Source: JBBSEZ01 sp038239195
GTDB taxonomy: Bacteria > Planctomycetota > Planctomycetia > Gemmatales > Gemmataceae
Length of the DNA stretch: 20,864 nucleotides
Direction of reading: 5' to 3'
Assembly: GCA_038239195.1 (NCBI GenBank)
Contig: JBBSEZ010000145.1
Coordinates: 1-20,864, forward strand
Part shown: positions 1 to 7,561 of the stretch, piece after piece
Layout of the letters: each line of letters opens with the position of its first letter
Position numbering within the stretch: position 1 is the stretch's first letter
Made by a program: the position numbers and the translations under genes
Notes under the pieces: model-generated
Told to the model about the DNA's origin: nothing
What the model saw: only the letters and a program-made list of their open reading frames with translations
Databases searched by the model: none

Positions 1-543
1 CCGTTCGCGGCCGGGGCGGGGCCGGGGGAATTGGCGAGGGTGAAGGAGACCACGGGGGCAACCTCGAATGCGGGACAAGAAGGGGCGCCCGAAGGAGGAC
101 GATCCCCACCATCAAGCAGGCTACCCGCAGCGCGTACGTCGGTGCGAGAGACGTTTGAACGACTTCTCGGGCCCGTTTTGGAGTGCGGCCATTCATCGCC
201 CCTTTCTTTTCTTCGTGCCCACCGTCCCTCGAGCTTTCCCCTGTCCGACTTCGGCGAACGCGGCCTCGAGCCTGCCCTACCCGTGTACGGCGGACAAGCG
301 GCAGTCCCCGAGCGGCCTCGAGGCCGCGAAGTACCAGGCTCGCGGAACGTCTGCCTGCGGCGTCCTGGCAGGCGCCCCACGGGCGCTCGAAGGGGTTGAC
401 GGGCCGGTGTCCCTTGCGGTCTACTGGGTGGGGGCCGAGGGACATTGCTCGTGGAAAGTCTGACGGCCGAGAAAGGCGGAACCGCGTCAACGCTCGACAG
501 CCTGGTCCATGGCTTTCCGCACGTGCCTTCGGAGGGAGGCGCG
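1..543. other. No recognisable gene in the left margin
   Basis: Several open frames cross this stretch on the plus strand, but none gives a protein-like translation: they are Arg/Pro/Ser-rich, overlap one another and have no convincing ribosome-binding site. No hairpin terminator, tRNA or repeat was seen. The next gene-like signal is the strong Shine-Dalgarno sequence just before position 544. The stretch is probably non-coding or eroded DNA that belongs with the damaged genes that follow. Confidence 0.5.
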
Positions 544-923
544 ATGATGGCGCAGGCCGCCGCCGTTCGCCTCGATCATCAGGCTCACGTGTCCCCGTAC
601 GGCTGGTGGTCGATAGCGCCTTCCCGGCCGCGTTTTCTCTTTCGTGGTCGGAAGAAGTCACCGAGCCCAAGCGGCGTTTCTGGAACGATCTCGAGGAGGC
701 CACGCAGCAGGGCGCCTACGCCGTGGCCCTTCTCCTCATCCGCGCGCTCACGGGGCTCACCGTCATCGAGAGGTCGCGCAAAGGAACGGGCTTTGACTGG
801 TGGCTCGGCATCGAGGACGATCTCTTCCAGGGGAAGGCGCGTCTGGAAGTTTCGGGCATCCTTCGTGGGGCCCCGCGGCGCATCAACAGCAGGATCAAGG
901 CGCGGACGTCGCGTCGAGAGTAG
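544..923 (+). pseudogene. Hypothetical protein gene with a frameshift near position 600
   Basis: A purine-rich GGAGGGAGG lies just before ATGATG at 544, a good start signal. The first frame reads MMAQAAAVRLDHQAHVSPY and then becomes unlike protein. From about 603 the reading moves to the third frame, which gives a well-behaved sequence (LVVDSAFPAAFSLSWSEEV, then WNDLEEATQQGAYAVALLL, ERSRKGTGFDWWLG and KARLEVSG) up to the TAG at 923. The change of register is what one missing base near position 600 would produce. Repaired, the product is about 126 residues, soluble and without a signal peptide. I do not recognise a named family. The last 15 or so residues are Arg-rich and look unlike the rest, so the true C-terminus may also be lost. 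A sequencing error is the main alternative to decay. Confidence 0.5.
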
Positions 924-1187
924 GTTGGGCGACAAGCATCACCCTCAGCGAATCGATGGGCGCCGGGCATCGGACAGGTCGGAGCTTGCGAGGCCGGCCG
1001 AGCGAGGAGTCGAATCTGCCGGGAGCGAGCGATCCCGCCGGATCGAGCTTCCAAAGGGAAGGCCGGGGACCACCAGAGGCGGTCCCGTCCGACAGGGCTC
1101 TATCCGTCGTGTTCCCCAGCAGCCCGACAACCTCTTACGGGCCAGCACGACGGACAGAGCGCTCCTCGTTCGGCGGAGGACACATCG

Positions 1188-1673
1188 ATGTCGGTCGGCT
1201 CCGTCCTGATCGGGCTCCAGGCGTCACGCGGAGACGGGCGGGGCGTGACGAGCTGCGAGTTTCTCGCGCCGCTGAACATTCAGCCGGGCGAGGTCGAGGC
1301 CACTCGTGCCGATGGCGGGGCCTGGGCATCCGGAATGGTCAACTTCTCGGTTGTCCGGCTGAGCTCGTTTGCAGGCGCTGGAGGCCCGGCCGACCCGGGG
1401 GCACCGACCGAGGCGTTCTTCGCTGGGGCCCTGGAGGCGTTCCGGGCCACTGGCCGGTTCCTCGATCGGAGGCAGCCGGAGGTCGTGGCCGGCTTGCGGG
1501 CCGCGGGACTGTCCCTGCGGTTGTTCGTCGAGGTCCGCATGGATCAGGACCAGATGGAGTTGGAGTTGCCGCCGGAGTTGCTTGCCGCATGCAGTCGGCA
1601 CGCCCTCGGCGTCTACGTCATCTCCAACGACGTCTCGGCGGCCGAGGTATTGGCCGCAAGGCCGACCGAATAA
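1188..1673 (+). CDS. Hypothetical protein, possibly DUF4279-like
   Basis: This is a 161-residue soluble protein with no signal peptide or membrane segment. GGAGG sits about ten bases before the ATG at 1188. The C-terminal half looks most protein-like: an alternating hydrophobic stretch (LSLRLFVEVRMDQDQMELEL, about 108-127), then PPELLAACSRHALGVYVIS (about 128-146). That arrangement loosely resembles the beta-strand plus helix ending of DUF4279-type proteins, but I cannot confirm it. The N-terminal third is less conserved-looking. The gene lies between two damaged genes, so it may also be a remnant, although its frame is intact. Function is unknown; the immunity-protein-like neighbour suggests an accessory role only by association. 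Confidence 0.5.
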   Translation: MSVGSVLIGLQASRGDGRGVTSCEFLAPLNIQPGEVEATRADGGAWASGMVNFSVVRLSSFAGAGGPADPGAPTEAFFAGALEAFRATGRFLDRRQPEVVAGLRAAGLSLRLFVEVRMDQDQMELELPPELLAACSRHALGVYVISNDVSAAEVLAARPTE

Positions 1674-1784
1674 GAAGCCAGGCGCTGCAACGGCTCGCGC
1701 CGGCCTGTAGCATTTCCGAGATTGAACGTCTCGCCGGTCGCCGCGGCAGGTGAGCGTCTGGTTCGGCGGCAGAGGCGGGAGCGC

Positions 1785-2137
1785 ATGGATACGGTTCACG
1801 TCTTCATCTCGACTGGCCGGTTCGGGTCGTTCGCTGAGATGCGGACGTTCATCAACGAGCGCTACACCGATGACGGTGCCGGTATCCCGTCGGCGTTCAT
1901 GCGGGAGGTCGGTCTGTCCGGGTACGAGCCGGGGTGCATCGAGGCTATCCCGTCTGAGTCTGGCGAGCCCCTCCCGCTCGGCCAGCTCCTGGCCAAGAGT
2001 TCGTACGCCGAGCAGTGGCTGCCCGGGTTGGACAGGAGCTGGCCGATGCGGCCATCTGCGTCTTCACCCCCAACCGGCTTCGGCATCCTGAGCGATGTTC
2101 GCTGGAGTACGTCGGCCGGTTCCAGTACCGTCCGTAG
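1785..2137 (+). pseudogene. Imm22-like immunity protein gene, frameshifted
   Basis: From the ATG at 1785 the frame reads MDTVHVFISTGRFGSFAEM, then FINERYTDDGAGIPSAFMREV and YEPGCIEAI, continuing to WLPGLD at about 2033. This layout (N-terminal beta strand, acidic TDDG segment, PSAFM, later LLAKSSY) matches what I recall of the Imm22 family, small cytoplasmic proteins of polymorphic-toxin immunity loci. After 2033 this frame turns to Ser/Arg-rich nonsense. The frame one base back gives ELADAAICVFTPNRLRHPER followed by SLEYVGRFQYRP and a TAG at 2135-2137, a natural-looking ending. One missing base near 2034 explains both. The repaired product is about 117 residues, near the family size. No cognate toxin is visible nearby. 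The break could be real or an assembly error. Confidence 0.6.
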
Positions 2138-2242
2138 GTGTTGCCGAACGTCGGACGATAGTTGTCGTCCGCGAGGTGCTCGGCGGTAGCTCGGCTCATT
2201 GGCAGCGTGCCGCGGCGGTACGAGGGAGCAAAGGAGGCAGCT

Positions 2243-2494
2243 ATGATCGAGCTGACCGAACAGCAAATGCAAGCCTTGGAAAGCCCCGGGCCCACGCCGC
2301 CGCGCCTCGTGAGCCCTCGGACCAAGGAGACGTTCGTCTTGATTCGCGTGGACGAGTACGAGCGGCTGACGGAGGACGAGTACGACGACAGCCCGTGGAC
2401 GAGGGAGGAGCTTGAAGCCCTGGCCTGGGAGGCGGGCAAGCACGCTGGGTGGGAGGACACGAACGAGTATGAGGACGTCCCAGAGAAGCCATGA
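2243..2494 (+). CDS. Small antitoxin-like protein
   Basis: This acidic protein of 83 residues starts at the ATG at 2243, which is chosen because AAGGAGG ends six bases upstream; in-frame codons further upstream have no such signal. The sequence has an N-terminal helix (LTEQQMQALE), a short strand region with TPPRLVSPRTKETFVLIRV, then DEYERLTEDEYDDSPWT and an acidic C-terminal helix ending near DVPEKP. A short DNA-binding-like N-terminal part with an acidic tail is typical of type II antitoxins, and I recall similar small proteins next to MazF/PemK-type toxins in planctomycetes, but this is not verified. Its stop codon overlaps ATG at 2491 (ATGA), the usual antitoxin-toxin junction, yet no toxin follows. 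Its role here is therefore uncertain. Confidence 0.55.
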   Translation: MIELTEQQMQALESPGPTPPRLVSPRTKETFVLIRVDEYERLTEDEYDDSPWTREELEALAWEAGKHAGWEDTNEYEDVPEKP

Positions 2495-2541
2495 ACCAGG
2501 GCGGGAGCCCGCGACGTCCCAGCCGTCTTCCTCGACCGTGA
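2491..2541 (+). pseudogene. Possible toxin-gene stub (16 codons)
   Basis: An ATG overlaps the antitoxin stop as ATGA and opens a frame of 16 codons beginning MNQGG and ending at TGA 2539-2541. MazF/PemK-type toxins often begin with MNRG or MNQG, so this may be the surviving 5' end of a deleted toxin. The stub is too short to prove this. It could equally be a chance frame or a coupling leader peptide, because its TGA overlaps the GTG start of the amidohydrolase gene. Confidence 0.25.
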
Positions 2542-3734
2542 CGCTGACCGCCCGCTGGCTCCTCCCCGTCAGCGCCCCCCCTCTGGAGGGCGCCGCCCTC
2601 ACCATCGCCGAGGGCCGCATCGTCGCCGTCGAGCCGCGCGGCACGCGCCCCGCCGACCTCGACCTCGGCAACGCCGCCATCCTGCCCGGCCTCGTCAACG
2701 CCCACGTACACCTCGACCTCGGCGGCCTGCGCGGGGCCGTCCCCTTCCTCGGCCGGTTCGACGATTGGCTGCGCGCCGTCGTCCGCCACCGCCGCGCCCG
2801 CTCCCTCGAACAAGTGCAGGCCGACGTGCGCGCCGGCCTCGCCGAGAGCGTGCGCTTCGGCACGACCTTGCTCGGCGACATTTCCGCGGGCGGGCTGAGT
2901 TGGCCGGCACTCGCCGACGGCCCCGTCCGCGCCGTCGTCTTCCACGAGCTGCTCGGCCTGCCGCGCGAGCGCGCCGCCGCGGCCCTGGCCAGCGCCCGCG
3001 CCTGGCTCGAAAACCACCCCGCCACGCCGACCTGCCGGCCCGGGCTCAGCCCGCACGCGCCCTACAGCGCCAGCGCCTGGCTGTTCCGGGAGGCAGCGCT
3101 GTTAGCGCGTCACAACAGATCCCCTCTCGCCGTCCACCTGGCTGAAACCGAGCCCGAGCTCGAACTGCTCGCGCGCCACGACGGCCCTCTCGTCGCGTTC
3201 CTCCACGAGCTAGGCGTCTGGGCCCCCGGCGAGCTGATCGACGGCCCGCAGAGCGCCATCGACCTGTGCGACCAGGGCGTGCCGCTGCTCCTCGGCCACG
3301 CCAACTACCTTGCCGCCTCCACCACCCTCCCACCCCAGGCAACCGTCGTGTACTGCCCGCGAACGCACCACTTCTTCGGCCACCCGCCCCACCCGTTTCG
3401 CGAACTGCCGGCGCGTGGCGTTCGCGTCGCCCTCGGCACCGATAGCCTCGCCTCCAATCCCGACCTCGATCTGCTTGCCGAAGCACGCTTCTTGCGTGCC
3501 CTCCATCCCGATTTTTCGCCGGCCGCCTTGCTGCGCATGGCCACGCTCGCCGGCGCCGAGGCCCTTGGCTGGGCCGACGAGACCGGCAGCCTGGAGCCCG
3601 GCAAATCGGCCGATCTCATCGTGGTGCCGCTGCCGCAGGACGCGCCTCCAGGAGCGAGCCCGGAGGAGCAGGTGCTCGACGCGAACCTCCCCATCCAGAA
3701 CGCGATGTGCCGCGGGCGATGGGCCCTGCCTTGA
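2538..3734 (+). CDS. Amidohydrolase family protein (deaminase/chlorohydrolase type)
   Basis: This is a metal-dependent TIM-barrel hydrolase of 398 residues from the GTG at 2538. Translation of the conserved region begins at that codon (TLTARWLLPV), and upstream ATGs at 2412 and 2469 would run into the antitoxin gene and add a low-complexity leader. The N-terminal beta-sandwich strand is followed by ILPGLVNAHVHLD with the metal-binding HxH at 56-58. Then come SPHAPYS (171-177), His200 in the VHLAET motif, the GHANYL region (253-258) and the metal-binding Asp302 in GTDS. The C-terminal GSLEPGKSADLIV returns to the beta-sandwich. This is the TrzN/SsnA/MtaD subgroup, acting on amino-purines or similar ring compounds. 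Aminodeoxyfutalosine deaminase of the menaquinone pathway is a reasonable candidate in a planctomycete, but substrate cannot be read from the sequence. No Shine-Dalgarno is evident before the GTG. Confidence 0.8.
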   Translation: MTLTARWLLPVSAPPLEGAALTIAEGRIVAVEPRGTRPADLDLGNAAILPGLVNAHVHLDLGGLRGAVPFLGRFDDWLRAVVRHRRARSLEQVQADVRAGLAESVRFGTTLLGDISAGGLSWPALADGPVRAVVFHELLGLPRERAAAALASARAWLENHPATPTCRPGLSPHAPYSASAWLFREAALLARHNRSPLAVHLAETEPELELLARHDGPLVAFLHELGVWAPGELIDGPQSAIDLCDQGVPLLLGHANYLAASTTLPPQATVVYCPRTHHFFGHPPHPFRELPARGVRVALGTDSLASNPDLDLLAEARFLRALHPDFSPAALLRMATLAGAEALGWADETGSLEPGKSADLIVVPLPQDAPPGASPEEQVLDANLPIQNAMCRGRWALP

Positions 3735-3758
3735 AATCTTACCCAAACTCCCTATCAC
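3731..3758 (+). promoter_or_regulatory. Candidate sigma70-type promoter for the GH57 gene
   Basis: TTGAAA (3731-3736) and TATCAC (3753-3758) are separated by 16 bases, in a short AT-richer patch within otherwise very GC-rich DNA. They lie at the end of the amidohydrolase gene and about 45 bases before the GH57 start. The -10 element matches the consensus at only four of six positions, so this is moderate evidence. Confidence 0.35.
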
Positions 3759-3803
3759 ATACCGCGCAAACGATAGCCCAACCTGCTTTGAGGATCGATC
3801 ACG

Positions 3804-5390
3804 ATGCCGCTCGGATATTTGGCCCTCGTTCTCCACGCCCACCTGCCGTACGTCCGTCATCCGGAGTACGACGACTTTCTGGAGGAGGATTGGCTCTACG
3901 AGGCCATCACCGAAACCTACATTCCGCTGCTCGACGCCTTCGACGGCCTCGAGCGCGACGGCGTCGATTGGCGCCTGACCATGTCGGTCACGCCCACCCT
4001 CGCGGCCATGCTCAGCGACCCGCTCCTCCAGTACCGCTACGTCCGCCACCTCGACAACCTCCTCGTCCTCATCAACAAGGAGCTCGAGCGCACCCGCTGG
4101 GAGCCCGAGTTCCACGCGCTCGCCCAGATGTACCACGGGCGGTTCTCCCGCGCCCGCGAGGTCTTCGTCAACCAGTACCAGAACAACCTCCTCAACGGCT
4201 TCCGGCGATTCTTCGACTCCGGCAAGCTCGAGCTCATGACCTGCGGCGCGACTCACGGCTTCCTGCCGCTGATGGTCGTCAACGAGAACGCCCGCCGCGC
4301 TCAGATCGAGATCGGTTGCCGCGAGTTCGAGCGCCACTTCGGCCGCCGGCCGCGCGGCATCTGGCTGCCGGAGTGCGGCTACGAGCCGGGCGTCGATGAG
4401 CTGTTGCGCGACTCGGGCATCCGCTACTTCTTCACCGACACGCACGGCGTGCTGCACGCCGAGCCGCGCCCCAAGTACGGCGTCTATGCGCCGATCCTCT
4501 GCCCCAAGAGCGGCGTGGCCGCCCTCGCCCGCGACACCGAGTCGTCCAAGCAGGTCTGGAGCGCCGTCGAGGGCTACCCCGGCGACTACCAGTACCGCGA
4601 CTTCTACCGCGACGTCGGCTTCGACCTCGACTACGAATACCTCAAGCCGCACCTGCACCAGAACGGCATCCGCAGCCTGCTCGGCATCAAGTATTACCGC
4701 ATCACCGGCCGCACCGACAACAAGCTCCCCTACGACCCCAAGGCCGCCCTCGCCAAGGCCGCCGACCACGCCGGCAACTTCATGTTCAACCGCGAAAAGC
4801 AGGTCGAATGGCTGTCGGGCTCGATGGACGGGCGGCCCTCCCTGATCGTCGCGCCCTACGACGCCGAGCTGTTCGGGCACTGGTGGTTCGAGGGCCCCGA
4901 TTGGATCAATTTCCTCCTCCGCAAGATGCACCACGACCAGCAGACGGTCAAGACCATCACCGTCCCCGAATACCTCGACCGGCACTCCAAGGTCCAGGTC
5001 GCGCAGCCGACCATGTCGAGCTGGGGCTACAAGGGCTATTCCGAGGTCTGGTGCGAGAGCTCCAACGACTGGATCTACCGCCACCTCCACGAGGGCGCCG
5101 ACCGCATGGTCGAGCTGGCGCGCTCCGACGCCGGCCCCGCCCCCCTGCGCCGCCGGGCGCTCAACCAGGCGGCCCGCGAGCTTTTGCTGGCGCAATCCAG
5201 CGACTGGGCGTTTATCATGAAGACGGGCACCATGGTCGAATACGCCCGGGACCGGACGCGCGTCCACGTCAACAACTTCAACCACCTGTACGATGCGCTC
5301 AAGAACAACGACATCGACGAGGGCTGGCTCACCGAGGTCGAGCGCCGCCACAACCTTTTCCCCGATCTCGATTATCGGGTTTACGCCTGA
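3804..5390 (+). CDS. GH57 1,4-alpha-glucan branching enzyme
   Basis: This 528-residue cytoplasmic enzyme of glycoside hydrolase family 57 makes alpha-1,6 branches in glycogen-like glucans. The N-terminal LVLHAHLPYVRHPE (9-21) is the first conserved GH57 region. GATHGFLP (148-155) follows, then GIWLPECGY (185-193) with the nucleophile Glu190, and IVAPYDAELFGHWWFEG (348-364) with the acid/base Asp353. Both positions agree with the characterised archaeal and Thermus branching enzymes, which have roughly the same length. The C-terminal part from about residue 395 (SSWGYKGYSEVW onward) is the helical DUF1957 domain found in this subgroup and not in GH57 amylases. The start at 3804 directly precedes conserved sequence, and GAGG lies about ten bases upstream. 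No other glycogen genes are adjacent. Confidence 0.93.
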   Translation: MPLGYLALVLHAHLPYVRHPEYDDFLEEDWLYEAITETYIPLLDAFDGLERDGVDWRLTMSVTPTLAAMLSDPLLQYRYVRHLDNLLVLINKELERTRWEPEFHALAQMYHGRFSRAREVFVNQYQNNLLNGFRRFFDSGKLELMTCGATHGFLPLMVVNENARRAQIEIGCREFERHFGRRPRGIWLPECGYEPGVDELLRDSGIRYFFTDTHGVLHAEPRPKYGVYAPILCPKSGVAALARDTESSKQVWSAVEGYPGDYQYRDFYRDVGFDLDYEYLKPHLHQNGIRSLLGIKYYRITGRTDNKLPYDPKAALAKAADHAGNFMFNREKQVEWLSGSMDGRPSLIVAPYDAELFGHWWFEGPDWINFLLRKMHHDQQTVKTITVPEYLDRHSKVQVAQPTMSSWGYKGYSEVWCESSNDWIYRHLHEGADRMVELARSDAGPAPLRRRALNQAARELLLAQSSDWAFIMKTGTMVEYARDRTRVHVNNFNHLYDALKNNDIDEGWLTEVERRHNLFPDLDYRVYA

Positions 5391-5405
5391 GCGCCCCGAC
5401 CAGAA

Positions 5406-5489
5406 GGCGAGCCGCCGGGCTTTTCAGGCGAGCCGCCGGGCTTTTCAGGCGAGCCGCCGGGCTTTTCAGGCGAGCCGCCGGGCTTGTCC
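5406..5489. repeat. Four-copy 21-bp tandem repeat
   Basis: The unit GGCGAGCCGCCGGGCTTTTCA occurs as three identical copies (5406-5426, 5427-5447, 5448-5468) and a fourth (5469-5489) that departs only at its end, CTTGTCC in place of CTTTTCA. Each unit contains a short AGCC/GGCT inverted pair. The array starts 16 bases after the GH57 stop codon. Unit length is a multiple of three, so it reads through in several frames, but no gene-like signal supports translation. Confidence 0.9.
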
Positions 5490-5517
5490 CGGCGGCCCGC
5501 ACGGCGGGGACAAGCCC
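5480..5517. terminator. 11-bp perfect hairpin after the GH57 gene
   Basis: GGGCTTGTCCC (5480-5490) pairs perfectly with GGGACAAGCCC (5507-5517) across a 16-base loop. The left arm begins inside the fourth tandem repeat. It has no T-tract, so it may be a terminator-like or mRNA-stabilising structure in a very GC-rich genome rather than a classic intrinsic terminator. Confidence 0.45.
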
Positions 5518-5663
5518 CACCGCTCGCCGCCTTGCGCCGCTGACACACTCGCCCCGGCCACGGCCCTCGCATTGCGCCCCACCTTTGGAGGGGCTGCGAC
5601 CGGGGCCGTGGCCGGTCCCGTTTCCTCTCTCTTCCTCTCCCTCTGCACTGGAGGCAAGGCCTC

Positions 5664-7478
5664 ATGATCCTCCGAAAACTGGCCCCGCTGCTGCTCGCCG
5701 GCTCTGCCGTCCTCGCGTGGGCGTGCGCCCCGAAGGTCCCCGCGGTCCCCGAAGTCGTCGTCCCCGAGGAGGCCAAGGGCCCCGCCCTCTTCCGCGACGT
5801 CACCGACGGCTCGGGGCTGTCGTTCGCGTACCGCAACGGCGAGGAGGCCGGGCACCTCGCCATCCTCGAATCGCTGGGCGGCGGCGCTGCCCTGATCGAC
5901 TACGACGGCGACGGGCTGCTCGACGTGTTCGTCACCGGCGGCGGCTACTTCGCCGGCAAGGACAAGAAGGAGATCAGGGGCCACCCCTGCAAGCTCTTCA
6001 AGAACCTCGGCAAGGGCAAGTTCAGGGACGTGACGAAGGAGGTCGGCCTGGACAAGCTGGCCGGCAAGCGGCCCTGGTTCTACACGCACGGCGCCGCCGT
6101 GGCCGACTACAACCGCGACGGCTGGCCCGACCTACTGGTCACCGGCTGGGGCGGCGTGGCCCTGTTCCGCAACGTGCCGGTGGACGAGAAGGACCCGAAG
6201 AAGGGCCGGCGCTTCCTCGACGTCACCGAGAAGGCCAACCTGCACAAGGGCATTACCTGGGCAACCAGCGCCGCCTGGGCCGACCTCGACGGCGACGGCC
6301 ATCCCGACCTCTACGTCTGTCAGTACGTCGATTGGTCGTTCGCCAAGCACCCGAGTTGTACCTACGACGGCAAGGCGCCGGACGTCTGCCCGCCCAAGAA
6401 CTTCTCGGGGCTCACGCACAAGGTCTTCCGCAACAATGGCGACGGCACCTTCGCCGACGTCAGCGCAACGGTGGGGCTGAAGCCGGGCGGGCCCGATGCG
6501 AGCAAAGGGCTGGGCGTGCTCGCGGTAGACGTGGACCTCGACGGCAAGCCCGACGTCTACGTCGCCAACGATACCGTCGATAAGTTCCTCTACGTGAACC
6601 GCTCGAAGCCGGGCGCGATTCGCTTCGAGGAGGTGGGCCTGCTGAGCGGGGTGGCCCGCGACGACCGGGCCGCGCCCAACGGCAGCATGGGGCTGGACGC
6701 GGGCGAGTACGACGGCAGCGGCAAGCCGTCGCTGTGGGTGACCAACTACGAACACGAGCTGCACGGGCTGTACCAGAACCGCTGCACGCCGGGCCACGTC
6801 TTCTTCAGCTTCCAGACGACGGCGGCGGGCATCGCCGCCATTGGGCAGAAGTACGTCGGCTGGGGCACGGGCTTCATCGACGTGCAGAACCGCGGCTGGG
6901 AGGACCTCTTCGTGGTCAACGGCCACGCGATCAGCAAGCCCACGGGGGCGGGCATCGGCCGGCTGCAGCAGCCGGTGCTGCTGCACAACCGCGGGGGGAA
7001 GTTCGTGGAGATCAGCCGGCGCGTGGGCACCTACGCGGAGCAGAAGCACTTGGGCCGCGGGCTGGCCATGGGCGACCTGGACAACGACGGCCGGGTCGAC
7101 CTCGTCATCAGTCACGTGAACGAGCCGGTGCGCGTGCTGCTCAACGAGGCCAAGGCAGGCCACTGGCTGGGCGTGGAACTGGTGGGCAAGGACAACCGCG
7201 ACGTGGTCGGGGCCCGCGCCCAATTGAAGGCGGGCGAGCGCACGCTGACGCGCTTCGCCAAGGGCGGGGGCAGTTACGCCTCGTCGGGCGACCGCCGACT
7301 GCACTTCGGTCTGGGAGAGAGCGCCGCGGCGCGGCGGGTGACGGTGACCTGGCCGGACGGCAAGAAGCAGCACTGGGACGGGCTGGCGGCCGATCGCTAC
7401 CACGTCCTCGTCCAGGGGCAGGAAAAGGCGCTGCCGTACCCGCGAACGCGGAGGCGAGTGGAGCGAGGGGCATCGTGA
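5664..7478 (+). CDS. CRTAC1 family FG-GAP/UnbV lipoprotein
   Basis: This exported protein has 604 residues. The N-terminus is a hydrophobic signal (LRKLAPLLLAGSAVLAWA) followed by Cys21; the lipobox is irregular (Trp at -2), so lipid attachment is likely but not certain. The body is a beta-propeller of VCBS/FG-GAP repeats with calcium-binding acidic loops at DYDGDGLLD (79-87), DYNRDGWPD (148-156), DLDGDGHPD (207-215), DVDLDGKPD (289-297) and DLDNDGRVD (471-479). The end, about 512-583, is an ASPIC/UnbV domain with RLHFGLGE and VTWPDGK. GGAGG lies about ten bases before the ATG. It is the first gene of a likely operon with a second CRTAC1 protein and a TPR protein. Proteins of this class are secreted or surface-attached; their biochemical role is largely unknown. 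Confidence 0.88.
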   Translation: MILRKLAPLLLAGSAVLAWACAPKVPAVPEVVVPEEAKGPALFRDVTDGSGLSFAYRNGEEAGHLAILESLGGGAALIDYDGDGLLDVFVTGGGYFAGKDKKEIRGHPCKLFKNLGKGKFRDVTKEVGLDKLAGKRPWFYTHGAAVADYNRDGWPDLLVTGWGGVALFRNVPVDEKDPKKGRRFLDVTEKANLHKGITWATSAAWADLDGDGHPDLYVCQYVDWSFAKHPSCTYDGKAPDVCPPKNFSGLTHKVFRNNGDGTFADVSATVGLKPGGPDASKGLGVLAVDVDLDGKPDVYVANDTVDKFLYVNRSKPGAIRFEEVGLLSGVARDDRAAPNGSMGLDAGEYDGSGKPSLWVTNYEHELHGLYQNRCTPGHVFFSFQTTAAGIAAIGQKYVGWGTGFIDVQNRGWEDLFVVNGHAISKPTGAGIGRLQQPVLLHNRGGKFVEISRRVGTYAEQKHLGRGLAMGDLDNDGRVDLVISHVNEPVRVLLNEAKAGHWLGVELVGKDNRDVVGARAQLKAGERTLTRFAKGGGSYASSGDRRLHFGLGESAAARRVTVTWPDGKKQHWDGLAADRYHVLVQGQEKALPYPRTRRRVERGAS

Positions 7479-7561
7479 CGAGGCGGTGTGCTGGGGAAGC
7501 CGTCCTGGGGCCAGCTTTCCAGACCAGGGTGATCAAGCAGGCACGAAAGGGTGGTTTCTCG

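Noticed and set aside
2412..2537. Upstream extension of the amidohydrolase to ATG 2412 or 2469
   Set aside because: It would overlap the antitoxin gene and add a Ser/Arg/Pro-rich leader before the first conserved strand; GTG at 2538 fits the family better.
3210..5351. Long open frame of 713 codons on the minus strand opposite the amidohydrolase and GH57 genes
   Set aside because: It is antisense to two clear enzyme genes, is Val/Glu/Ala-rich without motifs, and arises from third-position GC bias.
5406..5489. CRISPR array
   Set aside because: The 21-bp units are directly adjacent with no spacers and no cas genes are nearby.
5381..5863. Protein with a PEKPGGS repeat on the minus strand across the tandem array
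   Set aside because: It overlaps the 5' end of the first CRTAC1 gene antisense and has no start signal; the repeat is a by-product of a 21-bp unit divisible by three.
4808..6583. 591-codon plus-strand frame bridging the GH57 gene, the repeat array and the first CRTAC1 gene
   Set aside because: It is an Arg/Pro-rich out-of-frame reading of two real genes, kept open by high GC.
6734..7561. Upstream extension of the second CRTAC1 gene
   Set aside because: This part is the first CRTAC1 gene read out of frame; ATG 7562 starts a complete lipoprotein signal peptide.
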